From: Labilibacter marinus | GTDB taxonomy: Bacteria > Bacteroidota > Bacteroidia > Bacteroidales > Marinilabiliaceae | Reading direction: 5' to 3' | DNA length: 64,000 nt | NCBI RefSeq assembly: GCF_001659685.2 | Contig: NZ_LXYE02000016.1 | Location: forward strand, 62,001 to 126,000 | In this document: piece after piece, positions 1 to 8,198 of the stretch | Layout: the number at the start of each line of letters is the position of its first letter | Numbering within the stretch: the first letter of the stretch is position 1 | Position numbers and translations under genes: made by a program | Notes under the pieces: model-generated | Databases searched by the model: none | What the model saw: the letters and a program-made list of their open reading frames with translations, nothing else | What the model was told of the DNA's origin: nothing

Positions 1-5
1 TCCAT

Positions 6-941
6 ATGAACACTAAAAAGTACCTAATCATATTATTAGCCATTATTGGGGCTGGGGCAATTTATTATTTTACACAATCTAAAAGTACCATTGAAGATGA
101 GTTTGATATTGCCCTTGAGGATGTTGAGCTAGTAGATGAAATAAGTATTATTAAGGAAGGTGGAGAAGTAGAGTTAAGGCGAATCGATAGGCAATGGACT
201 TTAAAGGATTTTAATCAAGTTTCTCAAGCAAGAGTTCAAAACCTACTTTCTTTTTTAGAAACACTAGCTGTGAGTAGCCCAATTACTGGACCTAAAGGTC
301 AAGAGGGAATAAGTGAAGCAATAGGAGAAGGTATTCATATATCATGTAGTTCCGAAGGTAAAGAAATGTTTGAGCTTTTCCTGATACAAAACCCTAAAGG
401 TTTAAAGGGTAACTTTGCTTATAAGCCGAATCATAAATACCTGGTACAGTTAGTTGGTTCAGTTGACTTAAGTGAAATGATTTCAGGCGAGTCATCTTTT
501 TGGCAAAGCAAGTCTATATTCTCGGTTCAGGCCAGTATTATTAAAAAGATTGAGCTTGATTGGCAAGATGAAATGAAGAACTTTACAATTTCGTCTAACA
601 CAAAAGGTGGTTTTTATTTTTATCGAGATAAATCGAATGAAACAGCCAATGCCGATGAAAATAAGCTAAAGTATTATAGCTACGAGTTTGCCAATGTTCA
701 TATGGACATTAAAAATGAAAAATATAAGCAACTTGCGGGAAAACTGTTGTGTAGTGTTGAATTAATGGATACCAATGCCAGAAAATCAGGAGCTTCCTTT
801 TATCAATTGCTAAACAATAATAACGAAGTGGATAAAAACCATTTGGTAGTTCATATTCTCAATACAGAAGTATGGGGCAAAGTATCATATGTAAAGATGA
901 GCCCAATATTAAAACAAGCCGATTTTTTCCTATCTAAATAA
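6..941 (+). CDS. DUF4340-like membrane-anchored protein
   Basis: The 311-residue protein starts with a short basic N-terminus and one hydrophobic segment (about residues 6-23), so it is probably an inner-membrane-anchored protein facing the periplasm. The rest is soluble. The run of residues around 35-95, with the pattern of a strand, 'EVELRR', 'W.L' and an LLSFLETL helix, resembles the repeated unit of DUF4340 proteins, which often sit with gliding or ABC-exporter genes in Bacteroidota. No catalytic motif is visible. The ATG lies 6 bases from the window edge, so its promoter and any upstream operon partner are out of view. dnaN follows after a 251-nt gap, so co-transcription is uncertain. 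Family assignment is by resemblance only. Confidence 0.6.
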   Translation: MNTKKYLIILLAIIGAGAIYYFTQSKSTIEDEFDIALEDVELVDEISIIKEGGEVELRRIDRQWTLKDFNQVSQARVQNLLSFLETLAVSSPITGPKGQEGISEAIGEGIHISCSSEGKEMFELFLIQNPKGLKGNFAYKPNHKYLVQLVGSVDLSEMISGESSFWQSKSIFSVQASIIKKIELDWQDEMKNFTISSNTKGGFYFYRDKSNETANADENKLKYYSYEFANVHMDIKNEKYKQLAGKLLCSVELMDTNARKSGASFYQLLNNNNEVDKNHLVVHILNTEVWGKVSYVKMSPILKQADFFLSK

Positions 942-1192
942 TCTGTTATAGTTTAAAACATAGTGAAATAGCTGCTCTTTTTTACTGAATATTTATCTCC
1001 TCGAACGCTTATTTTTAATATATTTGAAGAGTGTTCATAAAAGCTAATAAGTACTTTGGCTTAATTTTGGTTAAATCAAAGAATTAGTTTATTATTACGT
1101 TCACTAAATAAATTAAAAAGTAAGTTTTTAAACTGTTCATTGCTAGGAGGTAAAAGGCGTAGTAAAGAACACTTAAAGTTAAATTATTCAAT

Positions 1193-2320
1193 ATGAAATT
1201 TGTAGTTTCAAGTTCTGAGCTTCTTTATCACTTACAGGCGGTAAGTCGTGTTGTTAGTAATAAAAGTACTATTCCAATTTTGGAGAATATTTTATTTGAG
1301 TTAGGCGAAGGGAAATTAACCATTACAGCATCAGATTTAGAATCAACCATGGTTACGTCTATGGCTCTTGATAATATTGAGGGTGATGGAACCATTGCTT
1401 TGCCAGCTAAAATTTTACTTGAAACGTTAAAGAAATTTCCAGAGCAACCTATCACTTTTGATATTGCAATGGATACCAAAAAAGTGGATATCATTACCGA
1501 TAAAGGTAAGTTTAGCGTAATAGGTTTAGATGGAGATGAGTTTCCTGAAATCCCATCGATTGATGCCGATAAAGCTTCTCGTCTACAAGTGCCAGCTTCG
1601 TTAGCTCTTTCAGGAATTAATAAAACATTATTTGCTACGGCAGATGACGAGCTTCGTCCGGTAATGAATGGTATTTTAATTGAAATGTCGCCTGAGAACT
1701 TGACTTTTGTGGCTAGTGATTCTCATAAGTTAGTACGTTACCAACGTACCGATGCTACTACTGAGTTTACGTCGTCGTTTATCTTACCTAAAAAACCAGC
1801 TTCGTTTTTAAAGAATGTGTTGGTAAAAGAAGATGGTGATATCTCTATTGAGTTTGACGATAAAAATGCTTTCTTCCAAATGGAAAACCACCAGTTGGTT
1901 TGTCGTTTAGTGGAAGGAAATTACCCAAGTTATAACGCTGTTATTCCTCAGGATAATCCAAATAAAATTATTATTAACCGTCAAGAGGTGGTTAACTCAT
2001 TAGGTAGAGTTTCATTATTCTCTAACCAAGCTAGTAACTTGGTAAAGTTATCTATTGATGGTGACGATTTAATGGTATCGGCTCAAGATATTGATTTCTC
2101 TATTTCAGCGTACGAAAAGCTAAGTTGTCAGTATGATGGAGAGCCAATTGAAATTGGTTTTAAGTCGGCTTTCTTAGCTGAATTATTGGATAATATTTCT
2201 TCGGAAGATGTAGTAATGGAGTTAGCTGATCCAGCGAGAGCAGGTATCTTCTTGCCAGTTGATAACGAAGGTCCAGAAGATGAATTGATGTTATTAATGC
2301 CGATGATGATTAATGCATAA
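1193..2320 (+). CDS. dnaN: DNA polymerase III sliding clamp, beta subunit
   Basis: The 375-residue product is the processivity clamp that encircles DNA and tethers the replicative polymerase. The N-terminus (MKFVVSSSELL) and the first-domain segment 'VSNKSTIPILENILFEL' are diagnostic of the family. The three clamp domains of about 120 residues follow, with 'LRPVMNGILIEM' opening domain 2, 'YPSYNAVIP' leading into domain 3, and the C-terminal 'LMLLMPMMINA' matching the usual clamp tail. Length is standard. An AGGAGG lies about 43 nt upstream at 1146-1151, too far to act as a ribosome binding site. No dnaA or recF is visible next to it, which is common in this phylum. A bidirectional terminator follows directly. 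Confidence 0.97.
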   Translation: MKFVVSSSELLYHLQAVSRVVSNKSTIPILENILFELGEGKLTITASDLESTMVTSMALDNIEGDGTIALPAKILLETLKKFPEQPITFDIAMDTKKVDIITDKGKFSVIGLDGDEFPEIPSIDADKASRLQVPASLALSGINKTLFATADDELRPVMNGILIEMSPENLTFVASDSHKLVRYQRTDATTEFTSSFILPKKPASFLKNVLVKEDGDISIEFDDKNAFFQMENHQLVCRLVEGNYPSYNAVIPQDNPNKIIINRQEVVNSLGRVSLFSNQASNLVKLSIDGDDLMVSAQDIDFSISAYEKLSCQYDGEPIEIGFKSAFLAELLDNISSEDVVMELADPARAGIFLPVDNEGPEDELMLLMPMMINA

Positions 2321-2337
2321 TCTGCATAAAAGATATA

Positions 2338-2371
2338 TTAAAAAAGGGAGCTTGTACGGCTCCCTTTTTTG
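2338..2371. terminator. Bidirectional intrinsic terminator between dnaN and a convergent gene
   Basis: An 11-bp stem with arms AAAAAGGGAGC and GGCTCCCTTTTT and a short loop is followed by a T run on the plus strand and preceded by an A run. It lies between the ends of dnaN (plus) and the 2392-2976 gene (minus), so it can stop both. Confidence 0.88.
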
Positions 2372-2391
2372 TTTTGTAATATTTTTCAGAA

Positions 2392-2976
2392 CTACTTTTT
2401 CTTCTTCTTTTCCTTTTTAGGTTCTTCCACGTAATTCAAATCCTCAATCGTATATTCCAATTCTTCCTTATAATAAGCTAGGTTAGCCTGTGCTTCTTTT
2501 AACGAACTTTTATAACCTCCTGCATAACCTTTTCCCTTATCTAAATTTCGTTTACCCGTACTTAATATCTTATCGTTTGCTTTAGTTTTGTTAGAAAGTA
2601 CCTTAGCATTTGCCTTGTATTTTGTGTCAATTTGCTTTAGTTCTGCTTTAGCTTCCGCAGCTTCGTCTCTATCCTTTGATTTAGATATTTTTACAAAAGG
2701 TTTACGATCCGTAGCATGTTGTTTGTCAAGAGTCTTGGTTTCAGCTTTAAGTTGTTTGGCCAACGTTTTTGCCTCGTTTAATTGCTCTGTACCTATTTGT
2801 ATTAGCGAATCGGCATAATCAACTTTTACTTGAGCTTTATCAACCTTGACTTTAGCTAATTCAATACTACGTTCAAATTTCTTAACAGTGGCAGAATCTC
2901 TGGCTGTCCAGGTGTTTTGAGCAGATGATAATAAAGAGAAAGTAATTGCAATTACTGTAAGTATGGTTGTTTTCAT
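2392..2976 (-). CDS. Exported coiled-coil protein, function unknown
   Basis: The 194-residue protein has a clear N-terminal signal peptide (MKTTILTVIAITFSLLSSAQ, probable cleavage after SSA). The remainder is strongly charged and helical, with heptad-like stretches rich in Lys, Ala, Glu and Gln across about residues 30-165. This predicts a periplasmic coiled coil. The C-terminus is a poly-Lys tail (KKEKKKKK). No catalytic motif is seen. It is monocistronic and converges on dnaN through the shared terminator. An adaptor or structural role in the envelope is possible, but nothing in the sequence fixes it. Confidence 0.7.
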   Translation of the reverse strand: MKTTILTVIAITFSLLSSAQNTWTARDSATVKKFERSIELAKVKVDKAQVKVDYADSLIQIGTEQLNEAKTLAKQLKAETKTLDKQHATDRKPFVKISKSKDRDEAAEAKAELKQIDTKYKANAKVLSNKTKANDKILSTGKRNLDKGKGYAGGYKSSLKEAQANLAYYKEELEYTIEDLNYVEEPKKEKKKKK

Positions 2977-3184
2977 GATTCTTAAAAATTACCTTGATGA
3001 ATAAAATAGAGAACTGCAAGTAGTACGTGTTCAGGTGTATAAAAGTTTAAGAATTGGGAATAATAAATAAGTAGAAAAATGTAAAAGCTCATTATCCGTA
3101 GTAAACAGTGGCATTCATATGTGTCTTCTTAATCAGATGAAGGACTAAAAACAAACGAGCCATTATTATATGACAGAATTAATA

Positions 3185-3192
3185 TATCTTTG
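3185..3192 (+). promoter_or_regulatory. Bacteroidota -7 element of mnmA
   Basis: TATCTTTG matches the TAnnTTTG element of the phylum's primary sigma factor and lies 33 nt before the mnmA start. No convincing TTG is seen 19-20 nt upstream, so this is a half-supported promoter. Confidence 0.5.
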
Positions 3193-3225
3193 TGCGCTAA
3201 ATTTTTGTAAGGAAAAGGAATAAAA

Positions 3226-4425
3226 ATGCAAAAGAAAAAAGTTGTCATAGGTTTATCTGGTGGAGTTGATTCAAGTGTTGCGGCTTATGTTTTAAAAGAA
3301 CAGGGGTATGAAGTGATAGGTCTGTTCATGAAAAACTGGCACGACACAACTGGGGTATTGGATTCGGACTGTCCTTGGTTAGAGGATAGGTTTGATGCAA
3401 TGGCTGTGGCAAAAAAGTTAGATATACCTTTTCATTTTGTAGATTTAAGTGAGCAATATCGAGCGCGCGTGGTAGATTATATGTTTGCCGAATACGAGAA
3501 AGGACGTACGCCAAATCCTGATGTGCTTTGTAATCGCGAAATTAAATTCGACGTTTTCTTGGATAAATGTTTTAAGTTGGGGGCGGACTATGTAGCTACC
3601 GGTCATTACTGTCGTAAGGAAACAATTATGAAGGATGGTAAAGAATACCATCGTTTGCTTGCGGGAAGCGATAATAATAAAGATCAGAGTTATTTCCTTT
3701 GCCAGCTTTCGCAGGAACAGCTTTCAAAAGCATTGTTCCCGGTGGGTGATATTGTTAAGCCAGAGGTTCGAAGAATAGCCAATGAGCTTAATTTAGTGAC
3801 GGCACATAAAAAGGATTCACAAGGTATATGCTTTGTAGGTAAGGTTGATTTGCCTGTGTTCTTGCAACAAAAATTGGAGTCTAAAAAAGGTAAGGTATTT
3901 TTGATAGATAAGGATTGTGAGCTTTATCAAAGAGATTGGAAGCAAGCTTTTGATATTCCAACGGATGAGGTGTTGGAGGAATTATCTCAGCCATATATGT
4001 TTCATCCTAAATTCGGAAAAAAGGTAGGAGAGCATGGAGGTGCACATTTTTATACCGTGGGCCAGCGTAAGGGATTGAATATTGGAGGGTTTCCAGAACC
4101 TTTGTTCATTATTGGTACCAACATCAATTACAATCAGATTTATGTTGGTATGGGTAAACAAAACCCAGGTTTATTCCGTCAAGTAATAAAAGTGAATGCG
4201 GATGAATTGCATTGGGTTCGTCCTGATTTAGCCATGGAAGTTGGCGAAAGTCGTAGATTAAGTATTCGTATTCGTTATCGCCAACCACTGCAAAATGGCG
4301 TTATTCATCGCCGTAAAGAAGGAATGTACGTGGTGTTCGACGAACCTCAAAGGGGAGTTGCAGCAGGACAGTTTGCTTCGTGGTACGTAGAGGATGAATT
4401 GATTGGATCAGGAGTGATTAATTAG
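3226..4425 (+). CDS. mnmA: tRNA-specific 2-thiouridylase MnmA
   Basis: The 399-residue enzyme thiolates the wobble uridine U34 of tRNAs for Lys, Glu and Gln, using ATP and a relayed sulfur. The N-terminal PP-loop SGGVDSS (residues 10-16) binds ATP. Cys102 in 'LCNREIKF' and Cys202 in 'GICFVGK' are the catalytic pair of the family. 'TGHYCR' (125-130) and 'DQSYFLCQL' are further MnmA signatures. The C-terminal half carries the usual 'YTVGQRKGLNIGG' segment. The protein is slightly longer than the Escherichia coli form. The start is the ATG after a TATCTTTG promoter element. It is monocistronic, and the convergent SixA-like gene lies across an unusual inverted-repeat spacer. Confidence 0.97.
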   Translation: MQKKKVVIGLSGGVDSSVAAYVLKEQGYEVIGLFMKNWHDTTGVLDSDCPWLEDRFDAMAVAKKLDIPFHFVDLSEQYRARVVDYMFAEYEKGRTPNPDVLCNREIKFDVFLDKCFKLGADYVATGHYCRKETIMKDGKEYHRLLAGSDNNKDQSYFLCQLSQEQLSKALFPVGDIVKPEVRRIANELNLVTAHKKDSQGICFVGKVDLPVFLQQKLESKKGKVFLIDKDCELYQRDWKQAFDIPTDEVLEELSQPYMFHPKFGKKVGEHGGAHFYTVGQRKGLNIGGFPEPLFIIGTNINYNQIYVGMGKQNPGLFRQVIKVNADELHWVRPDLAMEVGESRRLSIRIRYRQPLQNGVIHRRKEGMYVVFDEPQRGVAAGQFASWYVEDELIGSGVIN

Positions 4426-4429
4426 CTAT

Positions 4430-4612
4430 AAAGGTAATATGGTTAAAAGGTTCAGAGGTTTAATGGTGTAAAGGTAAGTTTTGAGTAATTGAGTATTTTA
4501 AGATAGTCAACTACTCAAATTATCAATTAATCAGATACTCAAAATTACACCGTTTAACCTTGGTGCCCTTAAACCTTACACCTTACAGCATTGTACCTTT
4601 ACATCTTATACC
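4430..4612. repeat. Long imperfect inverted repeat built from short words
   Basis: The spacer between mnmA and the convergent phosphatase gene is one large imperfect palindrome. The left arm contains GGTTTAATGGTGTAA and, a little later, GTTTTGAGTA. The right arm contains TACTCAAAATTACACC and GTTTAACC, their reverse complements apart from small gaps. Both arms also repeat AAGGT/ACCTT words outside the core. It could serve as a long terminator hairpin for both genes. I cannot tell whether copies occur elsewhere in the genome. Confidence 0.7.
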
Positions 4613-4618
4613 CTTATT

Positions 4619-5122
4619 CTAATCCTTAAACATTTTCGGGTAAATATATAACTCTACTTTTCCACTTCTGGCCTCAATTTCTTTCCAGGTATCCGCAGCA
4701 AAATTAATTACGGTAGTGCAGCTAGTAGGGAAGTGCCAAAGTTCTTCGGTAATTAGGTTAACCGTTAGGCTGGCAATATCGGGGTTATGACCAAACACAA
4801 TAATAGTATCATAATCTTCTCCAACACTGGCTAAATAACTGAGCATTTGTGTGGTAGTATAACCGTCGTATATAAACTGTTCCTTTAGTATTTTATCTTC
4901 AGGGTATTCTAGGTATTCAGCAAATAGCTTGGTGGTTTGCTGAGCGCGTTTGGCTTTGCTTGTAATAAACAATTCCGGACGAATACCTTTGTTTTTTAAC
5001 TGTTCCGCAATAATCTCAGAATCTTTATAACCACGCGGAAGAAGTTTCCTATCGAAATCAGATTTATCGAAATCGTATAACTGTTCTGTTTTGGCGTGAC
5101 GGGCTAATATTAGTTTTTTCAT
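4619..5122 (-). CDS. SixA-type histidine phosphatase family protein
   Basis: The 167-residue protein belongs to the histidine phosphatase (phosphoglycerate-mutase-like) superfamily. The N-terminal LARHAKTE holds the catalytic RHx motif (Arg8-His9). The second catalytic His lies in 'IIVFGHNPDI'. Its short length and the RHAK variant match the SixA subgroup, whose E. coli member removes phosphate from phosphohistidine on signalling or phosphotransfer proteins. No signal peptide is visible, so it should be cytoplasmic. It is monocistronic and converges with mnmA. The actual substrate cannot be read from sequence. Confidence 0.88.
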   Translation of the reverse strand: MKKLILARHAKTEQLYDFDKSDFDRKLLPRGYKDSEIIAEQLKNKGIRPELFITSKAKRAQQTTKLFAEYLEYPEDKILKEQFIYDGYTTTQMLSYLASVGEDYDTIIVFGHNPDIASLTVNLITEELWHFPTSCTTVINFAADTWKEIEARSGKVELYIYPKMFKD

Positions 5123-5255
5123 TATAAGTAAAGTATAAAGTAGTAAGTATAACGATAAATGATGTTTAGCCTGATTTAATAGGCTGTTTTTATCAACTCT
5201 CTTTTATATGTTGTCTAAAAATAGTCTATTTTCGGGCAAAATAAAACTTTACAAT

Positions 5256-5768
5256 ATGACACGCATTGGTCTTTTATCTGATACTCACTCTTTTTTCGAC
5301 CCTAAATTTGAAAGCTTATTTGCTGATTGTGACGAGATATGGCATGCTGGCGATATTGGCGATTTAAAGGTGTTAGATGCCATGCGAGATTTAAAACCTA
5401 CGCGGGCAGTCTTTGGGAATATAGATGATGCCCTGATTAGAGCCGACTTAAAGGAACATTTGCGCTTTGAATGCGATGGGGTAGATGTTTGGATGACTCA
5501 CATTGGTGGATATCCGGGTAAATACGCACCACAGGTAAAAGCAGAGATATTTAAAAATCCGCCTCAGCTTTTTATAACAGGCCATTCGCATATACTTAAG
5601 GTTATTTACGATGATAAGATAAATTGCCTTCATATGAATCCAGGGGCAGCTGGAAGGTCTGGATTTCATGCTGTAAGAACTGCATTAAGGTTTACCTTGG
5701 ATAAAGGAGAAATTAAGAACTTAGAAGTGATTGAGTTGGATGATAAACGCTTTGGCGGCCAAAAGTAA
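5256..5768 (+). CDS. YfcE/MJ0936-type metallophosphoesterase
   Basis: The enzyme is about 170 residues. The motifs of the calcineurin-like fold are in order: 'GLLSDTHS' (metal-binding Asp-x-His), 'WHAGDIGD' (GDxxD-like), 'VFGNID' (GN-D) and 'FITGHSH' (GHTH-like), ending with a conserved 'MNPGAAGRSG'. This is the small YfcE-like subgroup of metal-dependent phosphodiesterases. The frame is open from 5208, but I choose the ATG at 5256 because family members start directly with the 'RIGLLSDTH' strand. A 48-nt extension would add a segment with no homology I recognise. It is followed 11 nt later by a putative metallopeptidase gene, so the two probably form one transcript. Confidence 0.9.
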   Translation: MTRIGLLSDTHSFFDPKFESLFADCDEIWHAGDIGDLKVLDAMRDLKPTRAVFGNIDDALIRADLKEHLRFECDGVDVWMTHIGGYPGKYAPQVKAEIFKNPPQLFITGHSHILKVIYDDKINCLHMNPGAAGRSGFHAVRTALRFTLDKGEIKNLEVIELDDKRFGGQK

Positions 5769-5779
5769 AGATTAAACTA

Positions 5780-6577
5780 ATGAAAATACTTAAGGTAATG
5801 GGATATGCTTTTTCGGTTTTACTATTAACCATACTCACTCAAGTTGGTGGAGTGGTTTTTATTGTATCAAGTTTGGTTGCTGCAAGGTTAAAATTCAGAT
5901 TTCGAAAATTGGTTTCGTTTGTTGTTTTATATGTTGTAGCTACTTTTATCATAGTACCTATGTTGGCTTCTGTTATGGGGAGGGAACCAATTGGTAGTTT
6001 TACTAATGTAAAACCTGGTTCGTACCTTACAATACTTTTAAACAGAAACTATGTAACGCCAAAGCTTAATCAAACACTTAAAAATATTTCAGATGAACTG
6101 GCTCAAACGTCTCCGTCCATCAAGCTACAATATCTAGATGCATGTTTTCCGTTTATCAATAAGTTTCCCTTGCTACCTCACTTAAGTCATAACGATGGTA
6201 AAAAGATAGACTTTTGTTTGGTATATGAAGATGAGGATGGGGAGGTTAAAAATAGGATGAAATCTATTTCTGGCTATGGTGTATTTGAGAAGCCTGAGCC
6301 AAATGAGTTTAATCAAACGGCGTTTTGTAAAAAGAAGGGTTATTGGCAGTACGACTTTCCTAAATATCTAACATTAGGCGCAATTAACACAAATCTGCAA
6401 TTCTCACCCAATGGAAACCGTATGGTATTAGATATAATCATACGGAATAAAGCTGTGCAAAAGGTATTTGTAGAAAGGCATCTATTATCCCGTATAAATC
6501 TATCGCATCCTAAGTTAAGATTTCAAGGATGTGGGGCGGTTAGGCATGATGATCATATTCATATGCAGATTTACTAG
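5780..6577 (+). CDS. Membrane-anchored putative LAS-type (MepA/D-Ala peptidase-like) metallopeptidase
   Basis: The 265-residue protein has two or three hydrophobic segments in its first 68 residues and a soluble C-terminal part, probably periplasmic. Two motifs match the zinc site of the LAS superfamily (lysostaphin, D-Ala-D-Ala peptidases, MepA). His137 and Asp144 sit in SHNDGKKID with the His-x6-Asp spacing. His259 and His261 sit in HDDHIHMQ near the C-terminus, where these enzymes carry His-x-His. The upstream phosphodiesterase ends 11 nt before. Role in peptidoglycan cleavage is inferred from the motifs only. Overall similarity to named families is weak, and it may be annotated elsewhere as hypothetical. 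Confidence 0.65.
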   Translation: MKILKVMGYAFSVLLLTILTQVGGVVFIVSSLVAARLKFRFRKLVSFVVLYVVATFIIVPMLASVMGREPIGSFTNVKPGSYLTILLNRNYVTPKLNQTLKNISDELAQTSPSIKLQYLDACFPFINKFPLLPHLSHNDGKKIDFCLVYEDEDGEVKNRMKSISGYGVFEKPEPNEFNQTAFCKKKGYWQYDFPKYLTLGAINTNLQFSPNGNRMVLDIIIRNKAVQKVFVERHLLSRINLSHPKLRFQGCGAVRHDDHIHMQIY

Positions 6578-6661
6578 TAATGATGATGATGTAGTAACAT
6601 AAATTTGTTTATAGGTTAGCAATATGTATTTTTGTGCTTTTAATAGAATAAAAGCCATAAA

Positions 6662-7318
6662 ATGAAGAAATTAATCTTACTAAGCCTATTATTAATATTT
6701 CTAAGTGAAATTTATTGCCAGAGTTTTCAAATACATAAAGGTTATACAGGAAGAAGGCACAGAGGGTTCTATTTATCAATGGGACTGGGAGCAAGTAATA
6801 CTAACATAAAAGCAACGTCAGAGGCTTTTGGTACCACAACATTTAAAGGAATGGGGAGTATATTTGATTTAAAAGTTGGAGGTGCTGTTGTTGATAATGT
6901 AATATTACATGCTACTTTTATAGGGCAAGGGTTAGTAGGACCCCAAATCAATAATGAGGAGTTCGGTATTGACTATATTAAATCTGATAATAAGTATAGC
7001 ATAAGTCAGGGAATGATTGGTGTAGGAATAACGTATTATACTCCAATAAATATATTACTATCTGCTTCTGCTGGCATTGGTGGTTTTACCGTAATTGATG
7101 AAACAGATGATATTGATTTTACAACTAAAAATGGACCTTGTCTTCAATTAAAAGCTGGTAAAGAATGGTGGGTTTCACGAAAATGGTTATTAGGTGTAGC
7201 TGCCTATTATTATACTTGCGGAGTGGTGAATGACATGGGAGATTATGGCAATGAAGACGTAAGGTCTAATAATTTAGGATTAGTTTTTAATATTACTTAT
7301 AATGGTAGGAAAAGGTAA
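6662..7318 (+). CDS. Outer-membrane beta-barrel protein
   Basis: The 218-residue product starts with a signal peptide (MKKLILLSLLLIFLSEIYCQ). The mature part alternates hydrophobic and polar residues in glycine- and aromatic-rich strands ('LSMGLGASNTNIKA', 'MIGVGITYYTPINILLSASAGIG', 'GVAAYYYTCG', 'NNLGLVFNITYNGR'). This is typical of a small 8-stranded porin-like barrel of the phylum. It ends in basic residues rather than the classic C-terminal Phe. No ligand can be deduced. The gene is monocistronic, 84 nt after the putative metallopeptidase gene. Confidence 0.75.
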   Translation: MKKLILLSLLLIFLSEIYCQSFQIHKGYTGRRHRGFYLSMGLGASNTNIKATSEAFGTTTFKGMGSIFDLKVGGAVVDNVILHATFIGQGLVGPQINNEEFGIDYIKSDNKYSISQGMIGVGITYYTPINILLSASAGIGGFTVIDETDDIDFTTKNGPCLQLKAGKEWWVSRKWLLGVAAYYYTCGVVNDMGDYGNEDVRSNNLGLVFNITYNGRKR

Positions 7319-7499
7319 TGTTGCTCAAATTCATACACTATCGTTAATAGTACGTACTTTAGCTACCGTTAATTATAGGCTGGAGGTACGTAATGAAATA
7401 TGGAAAAGTAAAACCATAAGAGTGGTATTAACAAGCACTGTTTTTACTGCTATATCGGTAATGTATTGATTAAGAGTCTTTTGGAAAATAGATTAGCGC

Positions 7500-7545
7500 A
7501 TATGCCGCAAGTTTTCAACTTGTAACTATTAAAGTTATTACGCAT
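7500..7545. repeat. REP-like palindrome with CAAGTTTTCAACTTG core
   Basis: The spacer between 7319 and 7579 carries the palindrome CAAGTTTTCAACTTG and a weaker outer inverted repeat around GCATATGC and GCATG. The same type of core recurs at 7863-7894. Nothing else is recognisable in this spacer. Confidence 0.5.
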
Positions 7546-7579
7546 GTTATGTAAGTAAAATAACCCAAAGCCAAATAAG

Positions 7580-7825
7580 TTGAGAACAGAAAACCTTAAA
7601 GGATATAGTATTTGCGAATTAAATCAACAAAAGAGCTTGTTTAAAACAGCCTTATTTGCTTTTTCAATAGTTTATTTTTTATTAGTTGGAATAGTGATTT
7701 ACAACTGTATAAGCCATGAGATATCTCCAATGATTGCAGTGCCTGTAGCATTAGGTTATACCTTTGTATATATAATACAAAACTTAAATAGATTAAATAC
7801 AGAGTTAAGGTCAAGGCACTTATAA
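7580..7825 (+). CDS. Small two-helix membrane protein, unknown
   Basis: An 81-codon frame starting at TTG (no ATG exists between the upstream in-frame stop at 7556 and the body of the frame). It encodes two hydrophobic helices, about residues 24-46 and 52-66, with polar ends. No family is recognised. The 3' end and its terminator reappear, slightly diverged, at 10223-10262, which suggests that this gene or its tail has been duplicated and partly lost. The gene may itself be 5'-truncated. Moderate-to-low confidence that it is expressed. Confidence 0.4.
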   Translation: MRTENLKGYSICELNQQKSLFKTALFAFSIVYFLLVGIVIYNCISHEISPMIAVPVALGYTFVYIIQNLNRLNTELRSRHL

Positions 7826-7834
7826 AGTGCCTTT
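7813..7834 (+). terminator. Terminator hairpin after the small membrane protein gene
   Basis: AAGGCAC and GTGCCTT form a 7-bp stem with a 7-nt loop, followed by TTC. The stem overlaps the last codons of the 81-codon frame. A near-identical hairpin is at 10241-10261. Confidence 0.6.
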
Positions 7835-8198
7835 CAATAGTATCTATTATTAGGACTTTTACAGCAATTTCAAGTCTACAACTTGCAAATTGCTATGAAA
7901 CCTAGAAAACTCCAGTTTGTCCTCTAAAAGTGGAAATTGTACTTAATATATATAGTGCCTTAAAGTTTGAAAGCGACCATATGCTTAATGAACAGAGGTA
8001 CGAGAAATAAGCAAAACATATATAGCTCTCTATTCTTATTCATAGGCTTGTGCCTAAAAGTCGTTTAACTTTTGTATCATTCATATCATTTGTCGTCTTG
8101 GGGTATTGCTTTGTCTTTGAGGGATATTCAATAACTGTAATTCAGCCCATATTTGTATTAACAAAATAAAGGATGTTGAATCATTAAAACAAGCAGTT
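7826..8198. other. Intergenic region before the sulfatase gene
   Basis: This 373-nt gap contains a palindrome at 7863-7894 (AGCAATTTCAAGT paired with ACTTGCAAATTGCT), which looks like a REP element. I see no ORF, no RNA gene and no promoter with good spacing. The sulfatase promoter is presumably in the last 150 nt. Confidence 0.45.

Noticed and set aside
1146-1151. AGGAGG as a ribosome binding site for dnaN
   Set aside because: It is about 43 nt before the ATG, and no ATG, GTG or TTG with a usable frame lies 5-12 nt after it.
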